A DNA stretch of 12,202 nucleotides, taken from assembly GCA_910579085.1 (NCBI GenBank), contig CAJTRU010000091.1:1-12202 (forward strand), in the 5' to 3' direction. This stretch comes from an uncultured Lachnospiraceae bacterium (lineage in GTDB: Bacteria; Bacillota; Clostridia; Lachnospirales; Lachnospiraceae). The translations under genes and the position numbers were made by a program. Below the pieces are notes generated by a model. That model worked only from the letters and a program-made list of their open reading frames with translations. It ran no database searches and had not been told where the DNA came from. This document shows positions 1 through 7,918 of the stretch, piece by piece (position 1 is the first letter of the stretch; each line of letters opens with the position of its first letter).

Positions 1-39
1 GTATTAAAAATGGGGCTTGATGACACTTAAACTTAAAAA

Positions 40-63
40 ATGGGGAAACTCAAACCTCCCCAT
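40..63. repeat. 7-bp inverted repeat next to the -35 box
   Basis: ATGGGGA (40-46) is mirrored by TCCCCAT (57-63) around a 10-nt loop and ends two bases before the -35 hexamer. The left arm is also a direct repeat: TTAAAAA(A)TGGGG occurs at 4-15 and again at 33-45. Read on the minus strand, the stem is followed by a run of T, so it could be a minus-strand terminator. Read on the plus strand it has no U-tract. Its position would also suit an activator or second regulator site. The function is not settled by the sequence. Confidence 0.4.
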
Positions 64-65
64 CC

Positions 66-94
66 TTGACATTACACACCCATAATGGTATTAT
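66..94 (+). promoter_or_regulatory. Sigma-A type promoter of the hydrolase/ABC operon
   Basis: A perfect -35 box TTGACA (66-71) is separated by exactly 17 bp from TATTAT (89-94), which matches the -10 consensus at five of six positions. A transcript would begin near 100-102, inside the palindrome that follows. A promoter this close to consensus suggests high activity when it is not repressed. Confidence 0.85.
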
Positions 95-99
95 TTATT

Positions 100-121
100 A
101 CTAATTAGTATACTAATTAGT
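100..121. promoter_or_regulatory. Tandem palindromic operator, MarR-like
   Basis: Two copies of the perfect palindrome ACTAATTAGT (100-109 and 112-121) are joined by AT, making one perfect 22-bp palindrome. It covers the predicted transcription start and stops one base before the ribosome binding site. Bound protein would block initiation, so a repressor is the simplest reading. AT-rich two-fold sites of this size are typical of MarR-family dimers. The regulator itself is not in the window and may lie just upstream. The identity of the binding family is inference. Confidence 0.7.
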
Positions 122-138
122 AAAAGGAGGACATTTTT

Positions 139-1227
139 ATGAACAAAATTTTTAAAAAAATCTGTATTACTGCACTTGGGGTTTTATGTGCTGCTGCCAC
201 AATAAATGCAGCAGAAAAAGTTAAATTAAATAAAACCTCCCTGGTACTTGAAGAAGGCAGCCAGGCATCACTAAAGATTATTGGAAGCAAAAAACCTGTT
301 AAATGGTCTTCTTCCAATAAAAAAATTGCAACAGTTTCCCAAAAAGGCAAAGTCAATGCTAAAAAAGCTGGAAACTGTAAAATAACCGCTAAAACAAACT
401 CAAAAAAATACATATGTAAAGTAAAAGTAACAAAAAAACCTGCTGATACTACACCAGCAGAAACCAATGAAGATAAGGAAAAAATTATGGTGAAAGAATT
501 AATTATTAAAGAAAACAACAGGGAAATATATGGTAAAGTTTATTGTCCAGAAAAAGAGGGAAAATACCCAGCAGTTATTTTAAGTCATGGATACAATGGA
601 ACTAATTCAGATTTTGTAAGGGAATGTACATATTTTGCAGAGAACGGGTATGTTGCATATGCATATGATTTCTGTGGAGGCTCTGCCAGGTCAAAAAGCA
701 GTGGCAAGTCAACAGATATGACTATATTTACCGAAAAGGAAGACTTATTAACAGTTTTCAATTATATACAAGGTCTTGAAAATGTTAATCCAGAGCAAAT
801 GTTTTTATTTGGTGGAAGCCAGGGAGGTTTTGTAACATCACTTGTGGCCGAAGAATTAAAGGAGAAGACAAAAGGCATGATATTATACTTCCCTGCACTT
901 AATATCCCTGATGACTGGAGGCGCAATTACCCTGAAACTGATAAAATTCCTGAAGTAACAGATTTCTGGGGATTACAGCTTGGAAAAGAATTCTTCTTAT
1001 CAATACATGATTTCTATACATTTGATAATATTGGTTCTTATCCAAATGATGTACTTATTATATATGGGGATAAAGATAATATTGTACCATATGATGCAAT
1101 GCTCGAAGCAGAGAAGGCATATAACAGTGCAGAACTTGTAGTACTTGAAAATGAAGGGCATGGTTTTTCATCAATTGGCGGTAAAAAAGCAATGGAGATG
1201 GTACTGGATTTTATGAATAAACATTAA
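139..1227 (+). CDS. Secreted Big2-domain alpha/beta hydrolase
   Basis: This 362-residue protein is probably an extracellular esterase- or peptidase-like hydrolase; its substrate is unknown. Residues 1-24 form a signal peptide (Lys-rich start, hydrophobic core, likely cleavage near INA/AEK). The Cys at 17 lacks a proper lipobox. Residues 26-98 resemble a bacterial Ig-like Big2 domain (KLNKTSLVLEEG, then WSSSNKKIATVS and GKVNAKKAG). A short Thr/Pro/Glu linker leads to an alpha/beta-hydrolase domain at about 117-362. That domain has an HG oxyanion motif (150-151), a nucleophile elbow GGSQG with Ser227, an acid in GDKD (Asp311 or Asp313) and His341 in EGHGF, so the triad looks complete. The dienelactone-hydrolase-like branch is the best guess. 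A strong AAAGGAGG lies 8 nt before the ATG. No anchor or sortase motif is seen, so Big2 may mediate surface attachment. It is the first gene of the operon with the two exporter genes. Confidence 0.85.
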   Translation: MNKIFKKICITALGVLCAAATINAAEKVKLNKTSLVLEEGSQASLKIIGSKKPVKWSSSNKKIATVSQKGKVNAKKAGNCKITAKTNSKKYICKVKVTKKPADTTPAETNEDKEKIMVKELIIKENNREIYGKVYCPEKEGKYPAVILSHGYNGTNSDFVRECTYFAENGYVAYAYDFCGGSARSKSSGKSTDMTIFTEKEDLLTVFNYIQGLENVNPEQMFLFGGSQGGFVTSLVAEELKEKTKGMILYFPALNIPDDWRRNYPETDKIPEVTDFWGLQLGKEFFLSIHDFYTFDNIGSYPNDVLIIYGDKDNIVPYDAMLEAEKAYNSAELVVLENEGHGFSSIGGKKAMEMVLDFMNKH

Positions 1228-1275
1228 TGTTTAATTTTAGTATGTTATATGTTGCACTTAGAAATGGGGAAAGGT

Positions 1276-3597
1276 ATGGAAAAAGCAAAAATTGAGTTAC
1301 AGAATATAAGTAAAAGCTATTATTCTGAAGCTGCTGTTACACAGGCATTGCGCAAAATAAGCCTTACATTTGTACAAGGGGAATTTGTAGCAATTACTGG
1401 GGAGAGTGGCAGTGGCAAATCTACCCTCTTAAATATTATTGGAGGCATGGACAGTTTTGATGAAGGGGAAATGCTTGTAAATGGCAGGCCTACATTCCAG
1501 TATACAGAAAATGACTGGGAAGAATACAGGCGTAACCAGATAGGATATGTATTCCAGGATTACAGCCTTATTGGCCATTATACTGCCCTTGACAATATAA
1601 CAGCAGCTCTTCTTATAATGGGAAAAAGTAAAGAAGAAGCCCGTAATACTGCTATGGAATATTTAAAAAGGGTAGGACTTAAAGGTTATGAAACACAGCC
1701 TGCAACAGAACTTTCAAGCGGACAGAAACAAAGATTATCTATTGCAAGGGCTTTAGCTAAAAATACTGGCATTATTATTGCAGATGAACCTACAGGAAAC
1801 CTTGATAGTGAAACTGGCAGGCAGATTGTAGAACTTCTTAAAGAACTTTCTAAGGAAAGCCTTGTAATAATGGTAACACATAATTATTCACAGGCAGAAC
1901 CTTATGTTACACGTAAAATACGCCTTCATGAAGGTACTGTTGTTTCAGATGTAACTGGCAATACAGACAATATTACTACAACTGGCACAGATACACCTGT
2001 AAACACTACCAGACAAGAAGATAATGCGTATACACAAGTTCCTTTTAAAGAAAAAATCAAAAATTATATTATAAGTTCCAGACAACATAATAAACTTGCA
2101 ATGTGGTTCTCCCATCTTAACATAAAGACACAACCTGGAAGGACAACACTTTTTACTACATTTTTATTTATAATAAGTATTGTTTCATTCCTTTTAATTG
2201 GTGAGCTCCATGTCCAGAGTGATGATATATTTACAAAAGAATATTCACAGGCAGCATTTTTGCGTAAAGAACCAAAAAGAATAATAGCAGCACATACTGA
2301 TGACAGTGATATTACAGAAAATGACCTTAAAGAAATAAGAAAAATCCGTTATGTAGAAACAGCAGACCCTTGTAGTTATGCTAATGATATTAATTTTTAT
2401 CTTAATGAAGGCAAAGATTATAAATTTATATATGGCCAGAAAGGAATTACTGGTTTTGGACAAGGCGTATCTGATGGAGGCAAGGCAGTCTCATTTCTTA
2501 ATACAGAGCGTTTTATGATGTCTGCTGGAAGCATTACAGAAAAAGACCTTGCAGCAGGCAGCCTTCCACAGTCAAGAAATGAAATTGTTATTTATTCAGA
2601 AGACCAGGGTATTATTGGCACAAGCCAGGCATGTTATTTTACTGCCACAAATATATGGGATACGGATGAGTATTATAAAACAGATTTAACAGTATCAGGC
2701 ATATTAAAAAAAGAAACAGACCAGGTTTATTTTTCAAAAGAATTATGCAGTATGCTTTCAAATAGTATTAATTCTGGAGAATTTTTAATATGCTCTGAAT
2801 ACAATGATTTTTTAAAAGATTATAAACAAAAACTGCCATTAATACCTGTTATTAATAATGAACTATCAGGCAATGAAATGCGTATTTCACGTAAGTTTTA
2901 CAGTAAATACCAGCGTAATAACCTGGCCACTGGCAAAAATGTATTCCGTTTCAGGTATTATGATAAAGAAAATAATACCAGTAATGAAACCCAGAATGAA
3001 GAAGTTAATATTTCTCCAAGTAAATTTAACTCATCTTCTTACAGTTTTTTAGAAACAAGTGAAGAATTTTATTATAAATACCTTACAGACAACAGCAACC
3101 AGGTTTCCATCTATATATCAAGTTATGCAAAAACCAGCCAGGTATTACGCAGCCTTGAAAAGAAAAATTATAAAGCTGTCAGTACATACAGCGTTAGTGC
3201 TGGGGATTACATTGAAAACCTTGTTAATGAACGCCTGGTAATAATTTGTATATGCTTACTTGGATTGCTTATACTGCTTGCTGCTGGAATACTAATTCTC
3301 CGTTCTTTACTTAAAATACGTATGAAAGATTATTTTGTACTTAAATTTATTGGAATGAAACTTAATGCAATAAATAAAATATGTTACCATGAAACATGCC
3401 TGTACAGTATATTTGCAATGGCAGCTGCTCTTGTAACCATGTTTATTATAAGAATGTTTAATATTGAAATAATTTCTGAAATTATATGGTATTATACATT
3501 TGGTGCATACTTGCAGTTCTTCCTGTACAATCTCTTGCTTTCAGCATTATCTGCTAAAGCATTTAACAAAATTTTGAGAGGGAGGTTACAGGCATGA
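1276..3597 (+). CDS. ABC exporter half, ATPase fused to FtsX-type permease (first subunit)
   Basis: This 773-residue fused half-transporter is MacB-like in layout. The N-terminal ATPase (about 1-225) has Walker A GESGSGKST (42-50), a Q-loop in YVFQDYSL (Gln94), signature LSSGQ (146-150), Walker B IIIADE (166-171) and H-loop His202. It belongs to the LolD/MacB/FtsE group. A Thr/Asn-rich linker (about 225-255) leads to membrane segment 1 (about 291-311). A large extracellular domain (about 312-650) and three more segments (about 654-675, 709-727, 738-760) follow. The start at 1276 is chosen because GGGGA lies 5 nt before it; in-frame ATGs at 1249 and 1264 lack a ribosome binding site. It starts 48 nt after the hydrolase gene with no terminator between, and its stop overlaps the next gene. 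It probably exports a peptide, lipid or antimicrobial from the membrane; the substrate is unknown. Confidence 0.88.
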   Translation: MEKAKIELQNISKSYYSEAAVTQALRKISLTFVQGEFVAITGESGSGKSTLLNIIGGMDSFDEGEMLVNGRPTFQYTENDWEEYRRNQIGYVFQDYSLIGHYTALDNITAALLIMGKSKEEARNTAMEYLKRVGLKGYETQPATELSSGQKQRLSIARALAKNTGIIIADEPTGNLDSETGRQIVELLKELSKESLVIMVTHNYSQAEPYVTRKIRLHEGTVVSDVTGNTDNITTTGTDTPVNTTRQEDNAYTQVPFKEKIKNYIISSRQHNKLAMWFSHLNIKTQPGRTTLFTTFLFIISIVSFLLIGELHVQSDDIFTKEYSQAAFLRKEPKRIIAAHTDDSDITENDLKEIRKIRYVETADPCSYANDINFYLNEGKDYKFIYGQKGITGFGQGVSDGGKAVSFLNTERFMMSAGSITEKDLAAGSLPQSRNEIVIYSEDQGIIGTSQACYFTATNIWDTDEYYKTDLTVSGILKKETDQVYFSKELCSMLSNSINSGEFLICSEYNDFLKDYKQKLPLIPVINNELSGNEMRISRKFYSKYQRNNLATGKNVFRFRYYDKENNTSNETQNEEVNISPSKFNSSSYSFLETSEEFYYKYLTDNSNQVSIYISSYAKTSQVLRSLEKKNYKAVSTYSVSAGDYIENLVNERLVIICICLLGLLILLAAGILILRSLLKIRMKDYFVLKFIGMKLNAINKICYHETCLYSIFAMAAALVTMFIIRMFNIEIISEIIWYYTFGAYLQFFLYNLLLSALSAKAFNKILRGRLQA

Positions 3598-6029
3598 TTA
3601 AAGTAAATAATCTTAATAAATACTATAACAAAGGCAAGAAAAATGAACAGCATGTATTAAATAATATCAACCTGGAGTTTGGCAATACAGGCCTTGTCTG
3701 TATACTTGGTGAAAGTGGTTCAGGTAAAACAACCCTTCTTAATACAATAGGAGGAATAGATGATTTCGCAGATGGTACATTACAAATTGGTGATGCTGTA
3801 TTTAAAAGTTATAAACAAAAACAGGTTGAACCTGTACGCAATGACCATTTTGGCTATATCTTCCAGAATTATTATCTGTTAAAAGACTACAGTGTAAATT
3901 ACAATGTCAAAATTGCACTTAACCGCTACAACCTGTCTGAAAAAGAGAAAGATGAACGTACAAAATATATACTTGATATGCTTGGAATGGGAAAATACAG
4001 GAATAAACCCGTTTCAAAACTTTCTGGAGGACAGCAGCAGCGTGTATCTATAGCAAGGGCACTTGTAAAAGCACCTGATATTATTCTTGCAGATGAACCT
4101 ACAGGAAACCTTGATGAAGAGAACACAATACGCACAATGGCAATACTTAAAAAAATATCAAAAGAATGTCTTGTGCTGCTTGTAACCCATGAAAAAAGAA
4201 TTGCAAGATTTTTTGGTGACAGAATTATTGAAATACGTGATGGCAAGGTAGTAAGGGATGAAAATAATACAGCATATACATATGAGCGCAGCGATGACTT
4301 AAATATATACCTGAAAGAATTTGAAGAAAACAAGCTTGAGGACAGTTATTCCAAATTTAATATTTATTATAGAAAAGATGAAGTACCTCCATCAATAAAT
4401 ATAAATATGGCATGGAAAGATGGAAAACTCTATATCCAGAACCTTATGGACTATGATATTATTATGGAAGGTGAAGAAAATGGAATACAAATACTTGATA
4501 CAGAGCGTCCTTCGCTCGAAATGGAAGAAATAGAAAATTTATCATATGACCTTAAAAGGCTTCCATCTAAAGGCAGGGCAAAACTTCCATTTCATGAAGT
4601 ATGGCGTCTTGCAATGTCAAATATACTTCTTATGGGCAAAAAACAGATATTTATTACAATAGTGCTGGTTGCTGCTGCCATAATGCTTTCAATTACTGCT
4701 GCCAGATATTCAAACCTTGTTTCAATAGATGAAGAAAAAATTGTTTCAACAGATTCGCATATTACAAGAATAGATTTTAACAATATTTCTGTATTTAACC
4801 ATTCTGACCATCTGGAAGTCCTTAACTTTACCAAGGACTACCTTTATGATAAAAAATATGGTTATACATTTTTTGCACCAGAAGGCTCTTTATACGTTGC
4901 TGGTGAAGGGTTTGAACAGATTAAAAATTTAAAACAGGTTATTAACAATGTTTCATATGTCCCTATTGACTGCTTAAATAAAGACAGCCTTATTTATGGC
5001 AAAATGCCAGAAAAACGCAATGAAACAGTAATAGACCTCCAGGTAATTAATAACCTTATGCAGTCAAAAGGTGTTGTAACAACAAGCATTAAAAAACCAG
5101 AGGATTTTATAGGTGCAGTATTAAAAACATCAAGTTATAAAATTAACTTAAAAATTACAGGAATAAGCAATAACCATGAACCAGCTATATACTGTGGACA
5201 GAATATTCTGCTTGGATTTCCACAAAAAGGATACCGGATTGCAAGCCTGGATGAATTAAAAAAGGAAGATAATAAAACTTATGGCAGCTTGCAGCTTGTA
5301 GACAATGAAATACTTATAAGGAATGGGCTGTATAATTCACTAAAACTTGAAAGCAATACAGACTACAGGATTGGTGATGATGCAGAGAACACATATAATA
5401 TAACAGGTACATTTCCAGATGATATTGGTGTTGATTATATACTATCAGACAAAGGATGTTTAAATATACGTGACCTAATGATTTACCAGTATAAAACATG
5501 TATGATATATTCAGAAAATCCAGAAAAAACTATCCAGGACTTAAAAGAAATTGATGCCTCACGCAATAGTGTTTTTAAAATGAAGCTTACAATACCACAT
5601 AATGAAGAACTGAAAGCTTATATTAAAGCAAATAAAGGCAATACAAATGCAAGCAGTCTTATAACTATAGTTATAGTTGTAATATCTGTAATTATGGTTT
5701 ACTTCACAATTAAATCAAATGCTATATCGCGTAGTGAAGAACTTACAGTATACAGCCTTCTTGGCATTTCCAAAAAAAGCATATTACAGTCATATATAAT
5801 TGAAATGTCATTACTCACTTCATACACATCACTTCCAGCAGTCCTTATTACAAGTGGTATAATAAAATTTATAGGAAGTATTCCTTCACTTGGAATTAAT
5901 ATGATATTCCCATGGTGGGCTGTACTGCTGCTTATAGCAGTAATATATATTGCACATGCTGTTATAAGCATAATACCAGTATATAAAATACTTTCAAAAC
6001 CTCCTGCAACACTTGCTGTTAAAGGCTAA
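3594..6029 (+). CDS. ABC exporter half, ATPase fused to FtsX-type permease (second subunit)
   Basis: This 811-residue partner has the same layout as the preceding gene. The ATPase (about 1-225) carries Walker A GESGSGKT (39-46), Q-loop Gln91, signature LSGGQ (143-147), Walker B ILADE (164-168) and His199. The four membrane segments lie near 352-370, 688-706, 739-760 and 772-795. An extracellular domain of about 315 residues falls between the first two. The block RSEELTVYSLLGISKKSI is the usual FtsX/MacB cytoplasmic loop after segment 2. Unusual is a charged cytoplasmic stretch of about 100 residues (about 228-335) between ATPase and segment 1. The start overlaps the previous stop as ATGA and has GGGAGG 8 nt upstream, which points to translational coupling and equal dosage. 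Two different four-helix halves suggest an obligate heterodimer, each with intact ATPase motifs. Roles such as antimicrobial-peptide efflux or resistance are inferred from the family only. Confidence 0.88.
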   Translation: MIKVNNLNKYYNKGKKNEQHVLNNINLEFGNTGLVCILGESGSGKTTLLNTIGGIDDFADGTLQIGDAVFKSYKQKQVEPVRNDHFGYIFQNYYLLKDYSVNYNVKIALNRYNLSEKEKDERTKYILDMLGMGKYRNKPVSKLSGGQQQRVSIARALVKAPDIILADEPTGNLDEENTIRTMAILKKISKECLVLLVTHEKRIARFFGDRIIEIRDGKVVRDENNTAYTYERSDDLNIYLKEFEENKLEDSYSKFNIYYRKDEVPPSININMAWKDGKLYIQNLMDYDIIMEGEENGIQILDTERPSLEMEEIENLSYDLKRLPSKGRAKLPFHEVWRLAMSNILLMGKKQIFITIVLVAAAIMLSITAARYSNLVSIDEEKIVSTDSHITRIDFNNISVFNHSDHLEVLNFTKDYLYDKKYGYTFFAPEGSLYVAGEGFEQIKNLKQVINNVSYVPIDCLNKDSLIYGKMPEKRNETVIDLQVINNLMQSKGVVTTSIKKPEDFIGAVLKTSSYKINLKITGISNNHEPAIYCGQNILLGFPQKGYRIASLDELKKEDNKTYGSLQLVDNEILIRNGLYNSLKLESNTDYRIGDDAENTYNITGTFPDDIGVDYILSDKGCLNIRDLMIYQYKTCMIYSENPEKTIQDLKEIDASRNSVFKMKLTIPHNEELKAYIKANKGNTNASSLITIVIVVISVIMVYFTIKSNAISRSEELTVYSLLGISKKSILQSYIIEMSLLTSYTSLPAVLITSGIIKFIGSIPSLGINMIFPWWAVLLLIAVIYIAHAVISIIPVYKILSKPPATLAVKG

Positions 6030-6078
6030 AACCTAAACCTTTACACTGGTTTAACTATAATATAATTACATAATTGGT

Positions 6079-6127
6079 ATACCCTTTGCATTTAAAAATT
6101 TTTTATGATTTTAGCTGCAAAGGGTAT
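6079..6127. terminator. Hairpin between convergent genes, probable bidirectional terminator
   Basis: ATACCCTTTGCA (6079-6090) pairs perfectly over 12 bp with TGCAAAGGGTAT (6116-6127) around a 25-nt AT-rich loop. It lies 50 nt after the exporter stop on the plus strand and 23 nt after the reductase stop on the minus strand. Neither side has a clean T-run (only mixed A/T follows), so efficiency as an intrinsic terminator is uncertain. The location between converging genes supports the call. Confidence 0.55.
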
Positions 6128-6149
6128 TTATAATATATATTTCTATAGA

Positions 6150-7694
6150 TTACATTTCTGCATATTTACAAATTAATTCATCAAGTTTCTGTCCATTATC
6201 CTTAATCCATTTGTCATAGGTAGTATTTTGCCCTGATATAATCTTACCAAGCTCTACAAGAAATTGTGGTATTGCCTCAACAATTATAGACTTTCCAAAA
6301 TCCGAAAGGTTCTCTTTCCCCTGGTAAGGACATCCCCCTGTATAAATAGCAAATGCCTTCTTTGGTCCGTCTGGTGACTGTTTTATAGCACCTCTGAACC
6401 CTATTTCTGCAATCTGCTGTGCTGCACAAGAAGAAGGGCATCCGGAAATATGGATTTGTGGAAGTATACCATCAGCAAAATTTTCTTTACGCACAGCATC
6501 TATGCACATTCCAAGAAGTTCCTGCGAATCTCCAACCCCAACCTGGCAAATCTGGTTTCCTATACATGCAACTGATGTTTCAAATATAGTAGAAGCCCCG
6601 TCTTCTGTTGCCTCTAAGACTTTTTCTGCTTCTGTGCCATTACAGTTAATTATATAAAGCCCCTCTTCAGGAGTAATGCGTAACTCCACATCTTCCATAT
6701 CTTTTATTAAATCATAAAGTTCCCTGAACTTTGAAGGTGCAATTTTGCCACCTGCTGGCTGGTAAAATACTGAATAAAGCCCTGTCTGTTTTTGTGCTGT
6801 TATTCTTTTTCCAGAAACCCTTGTGCCATCATCTTTTTTATTAATAATATATGGTTCTGGACATATATCCAGTTCTTCATTTTTAAAAGCATTATCTAAC
6901 TTTTCCATAAATGCTTTCTTAAGGCCATCAATTCCAAGAGTATCCTGCAAAAACCTTGTCCTTGACTGTGCCCTGTTAGTATAATTGCCATAACTTACAA
7001 ATGTGTCAACCATTGCTTTAGCATAGTAAAGTACCTTTGAAGGTTCTACACCTTCGGCAGCTTTCACTCCAAGTTTATGTTTATTGCCAAGTCCTCCTGC
7101 AATATAAACATCAAACTTGCCATCAGGCCGTGAAACAAAACCTAAATCCCTGAAAGTTGCATGTGTTTCATTTGTAGATGAATTAGAAAAACATACCTTA
7201 AGCTTTCTTGGAAATTTTACTGCTTTAATAAAATTCATCAGATAATCTGCTGTTTCCCTGGCATAAGGAAGAACGTCAAAATTTTCACCTTCCTGTACGC
7301 CTGAAAGCGGGGATGCCATTACATTACGTGGGAAATCCCCTCCACCACCACGCGAAACCATGCCAGCCCTCCACACACTTTCTATCATATCACATAAATC
7401 TTTTGCTTCAAGATTATGAAGCTGTATTGACTGGCATGTTGTAAGTTTAGCCAGGCTGACATCATATTTTCCACATAACTCTGATATAAATTCCAACTTA
7501 TCCTTTGTAACTTGTCCTCCAGCAAGGCGCAGCCTTAACATATGCTTTTCTCCGCCACGCTGTGCATAGCTTCCAAAACCTCCTGAAAATCCTTTGTATT
7601 CTGCTACTGTCATCTCCTTGTTATGGAAAGCCATTGTTTTTTCCTTAAATTCTTCCAAATCAGGTATAAATTCCTCTAAAAAATCTTTTGCCAT
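6150..7694 (-). CDS. Siroheme/[4Fe-4S] nitrite or sulfite reductase
   Basis: This 514-residue one-subunit siroheme reductase is of the kind that reduces nitrite to ammonia or sulfite to sulfide in the cytoplasm, probably with ferredoxin as donor. It has the duplicated family plan. There is a ferredoxin-like half-domain at about 48-110 (MLRLRLAGG, then LTTCQSIQLHNL), a first siroheme domain with SRGGGGDFPRN (114-123), a second ferredoxin-like half at about 300-360, and the cluster domain at about 370-470. The four cluster ligands are visible as C377-x5-C383 and C419-x3-C423 (HISGCPSSC). The last Cys should bridge to siroheme. Start 7694 is chosen because GGAG lies 8 nt upstream; the ATG at 7700 is only 2 nt from it. 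No flavoprotein partner or siroheme synthesis gene is in the window. Sequence alone does not separate nitrite from sulfite as substrate. Confidence 0.9.
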   Translation of the reverse strand: MAKDFLEEFIPDLEEFKEKTMAFHNKEMTVAEYKGFSGGFGSYAQRGGEKHMLRLRLAGGQVTKDKLEFISELCGKYDVSLAKLTTCQSIQLHNLEAKDLCDMIESVWRAGMVSRGGGGDFPRNVMASPLSGVQEGENFDVLPYARETADYLMNFIKAVKFPRKLKVCFSNSSTNETHATFRDLGFVSRPDGKFDVYIAGGLGNKHKLGVKAAEGVEPSKVLYYAKAMVDTFVSYGNYTNRAQSRTRFLQDTLGIDGLKKAFMEKLDNAFKNEELDICPEPYIINKKDDGTRVSGKRITAQKQTGLYSVFYQPAGGKIAPSKFRELYDLIKDMEDVELRITPEEGLYIINCNGTEAEKVLEATEDGASTIFETSVACIGNQICQVGVGDSQELLGMCIDAVRKENFADGILPQIHISGCPSSCAAQQIAEIGFRGAIKQSPDGPKKAFAIYTGGCPYQGKENLSDFGKSIIVEAIPQFLVELGKIISGQNTTYDKWIKDNGQKLDELICKYAEM

Positions 7695-7725
7695 ATACAT
7701 TTCTCCTTTACATTACCATATCAAA

Positions 7726-7855
7726 GCGGATACCCATAATCCACATTGCCTGCAAGCAGATTTAATTAAAAACCAGCCTTATAGCTGCTGCCACCGTTTT
7801 CCAGCAGGAATTTTTACTCCTGCTAAAGCAAGCACAATCTGCTGCTGTTAAAATT
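7726..7855 (-). promoter_or_regulatory. Structured 5' leader of the reductase gene, class unknown
   Basis: The reductase transcript should begin near 7855, leaving a leader of about 160 nt. On the minus strand AGCAGATT (7843-7836) can pair with AATCTGCT (7762-7755) as an 8-bp closing stem. Inside it, AGCAGGA and TCCTGCT (7824-7818 with 7809-7803) form a 7-bp hairpin with an 8-nt loop. A small GC-rich CAGC/GCTG stem is followed by TTTTT (about 7790-7768). A further hairpin GTGGAT/ATCCGC lies at 7744-7726, before the ribosome binding site. CAGCAG in the 5' part could instead pair with CTGCTG of the inner hairpin, so alternative folds exist. I do not recognise the TPP, SAM, cobalamin, FMN, Moco, T-box or c-di-GMP consensus. 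Confidence 0.4.
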
Positions 7856-7861
7856 AATCCC

Positions 7862-7890
7862 ATTATATATCATATCCATATTTTTTTAAA
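7862..7890 (-). promoter_or_regulatory. Promoter of the reductase gene
   Basis: On the minus strand a perfect TATAAT (7867-7862) is preceded at 17 bp by TTTAAA (7890-7885), which matches the -35 consensus at only four positions. It lies between the end of the Ytr-like operon and the structured leader. The weak -35 box may mean activator dependence or modest activity. Confidence 0.5.
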
Positions 7891-7918
7891 TAGTACATAA
7901 AAGAGAAAATAAAGAAAT

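Noticed and set aside
1..30. Open frame reading V-L-K-M-G-L-D-D-T and stop at the left edge, perhaps the tail of an upstream gene such as the regulator
   Set aside because: Ten codons including the stop are too few to separate from chance; it needs sequence to the left of the window.
117..518. Minus-strand open frame opposite the hydrolase gene
   Set aside because: It lies wholly over the promoter, operator and signal-peptide coding region, has no ribosome binding site, and its hydrophobic translation is the mirror of an AT-rich coding frame.
3926..4333. Minus-strand open frame of 135 codons opposite the second ABC gene
   Set aside because: It overlaps the clear Walker and signature motifs of the plus-strand gene and has no family features.
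7755..7843. Cobalamin, Moco or other known riboswitch
   Set aside because: The conserved boxes of these classes as I know them are not present; it is kept only as an unassigned structured leader.
7594..7851. Plus-strand open frame across the reductase leader
   Set aside because: It overlaps the start of the reductase gene and has no ribosome binding site; its Cys- and His-rich sequence results from the GC-rich leader stems.
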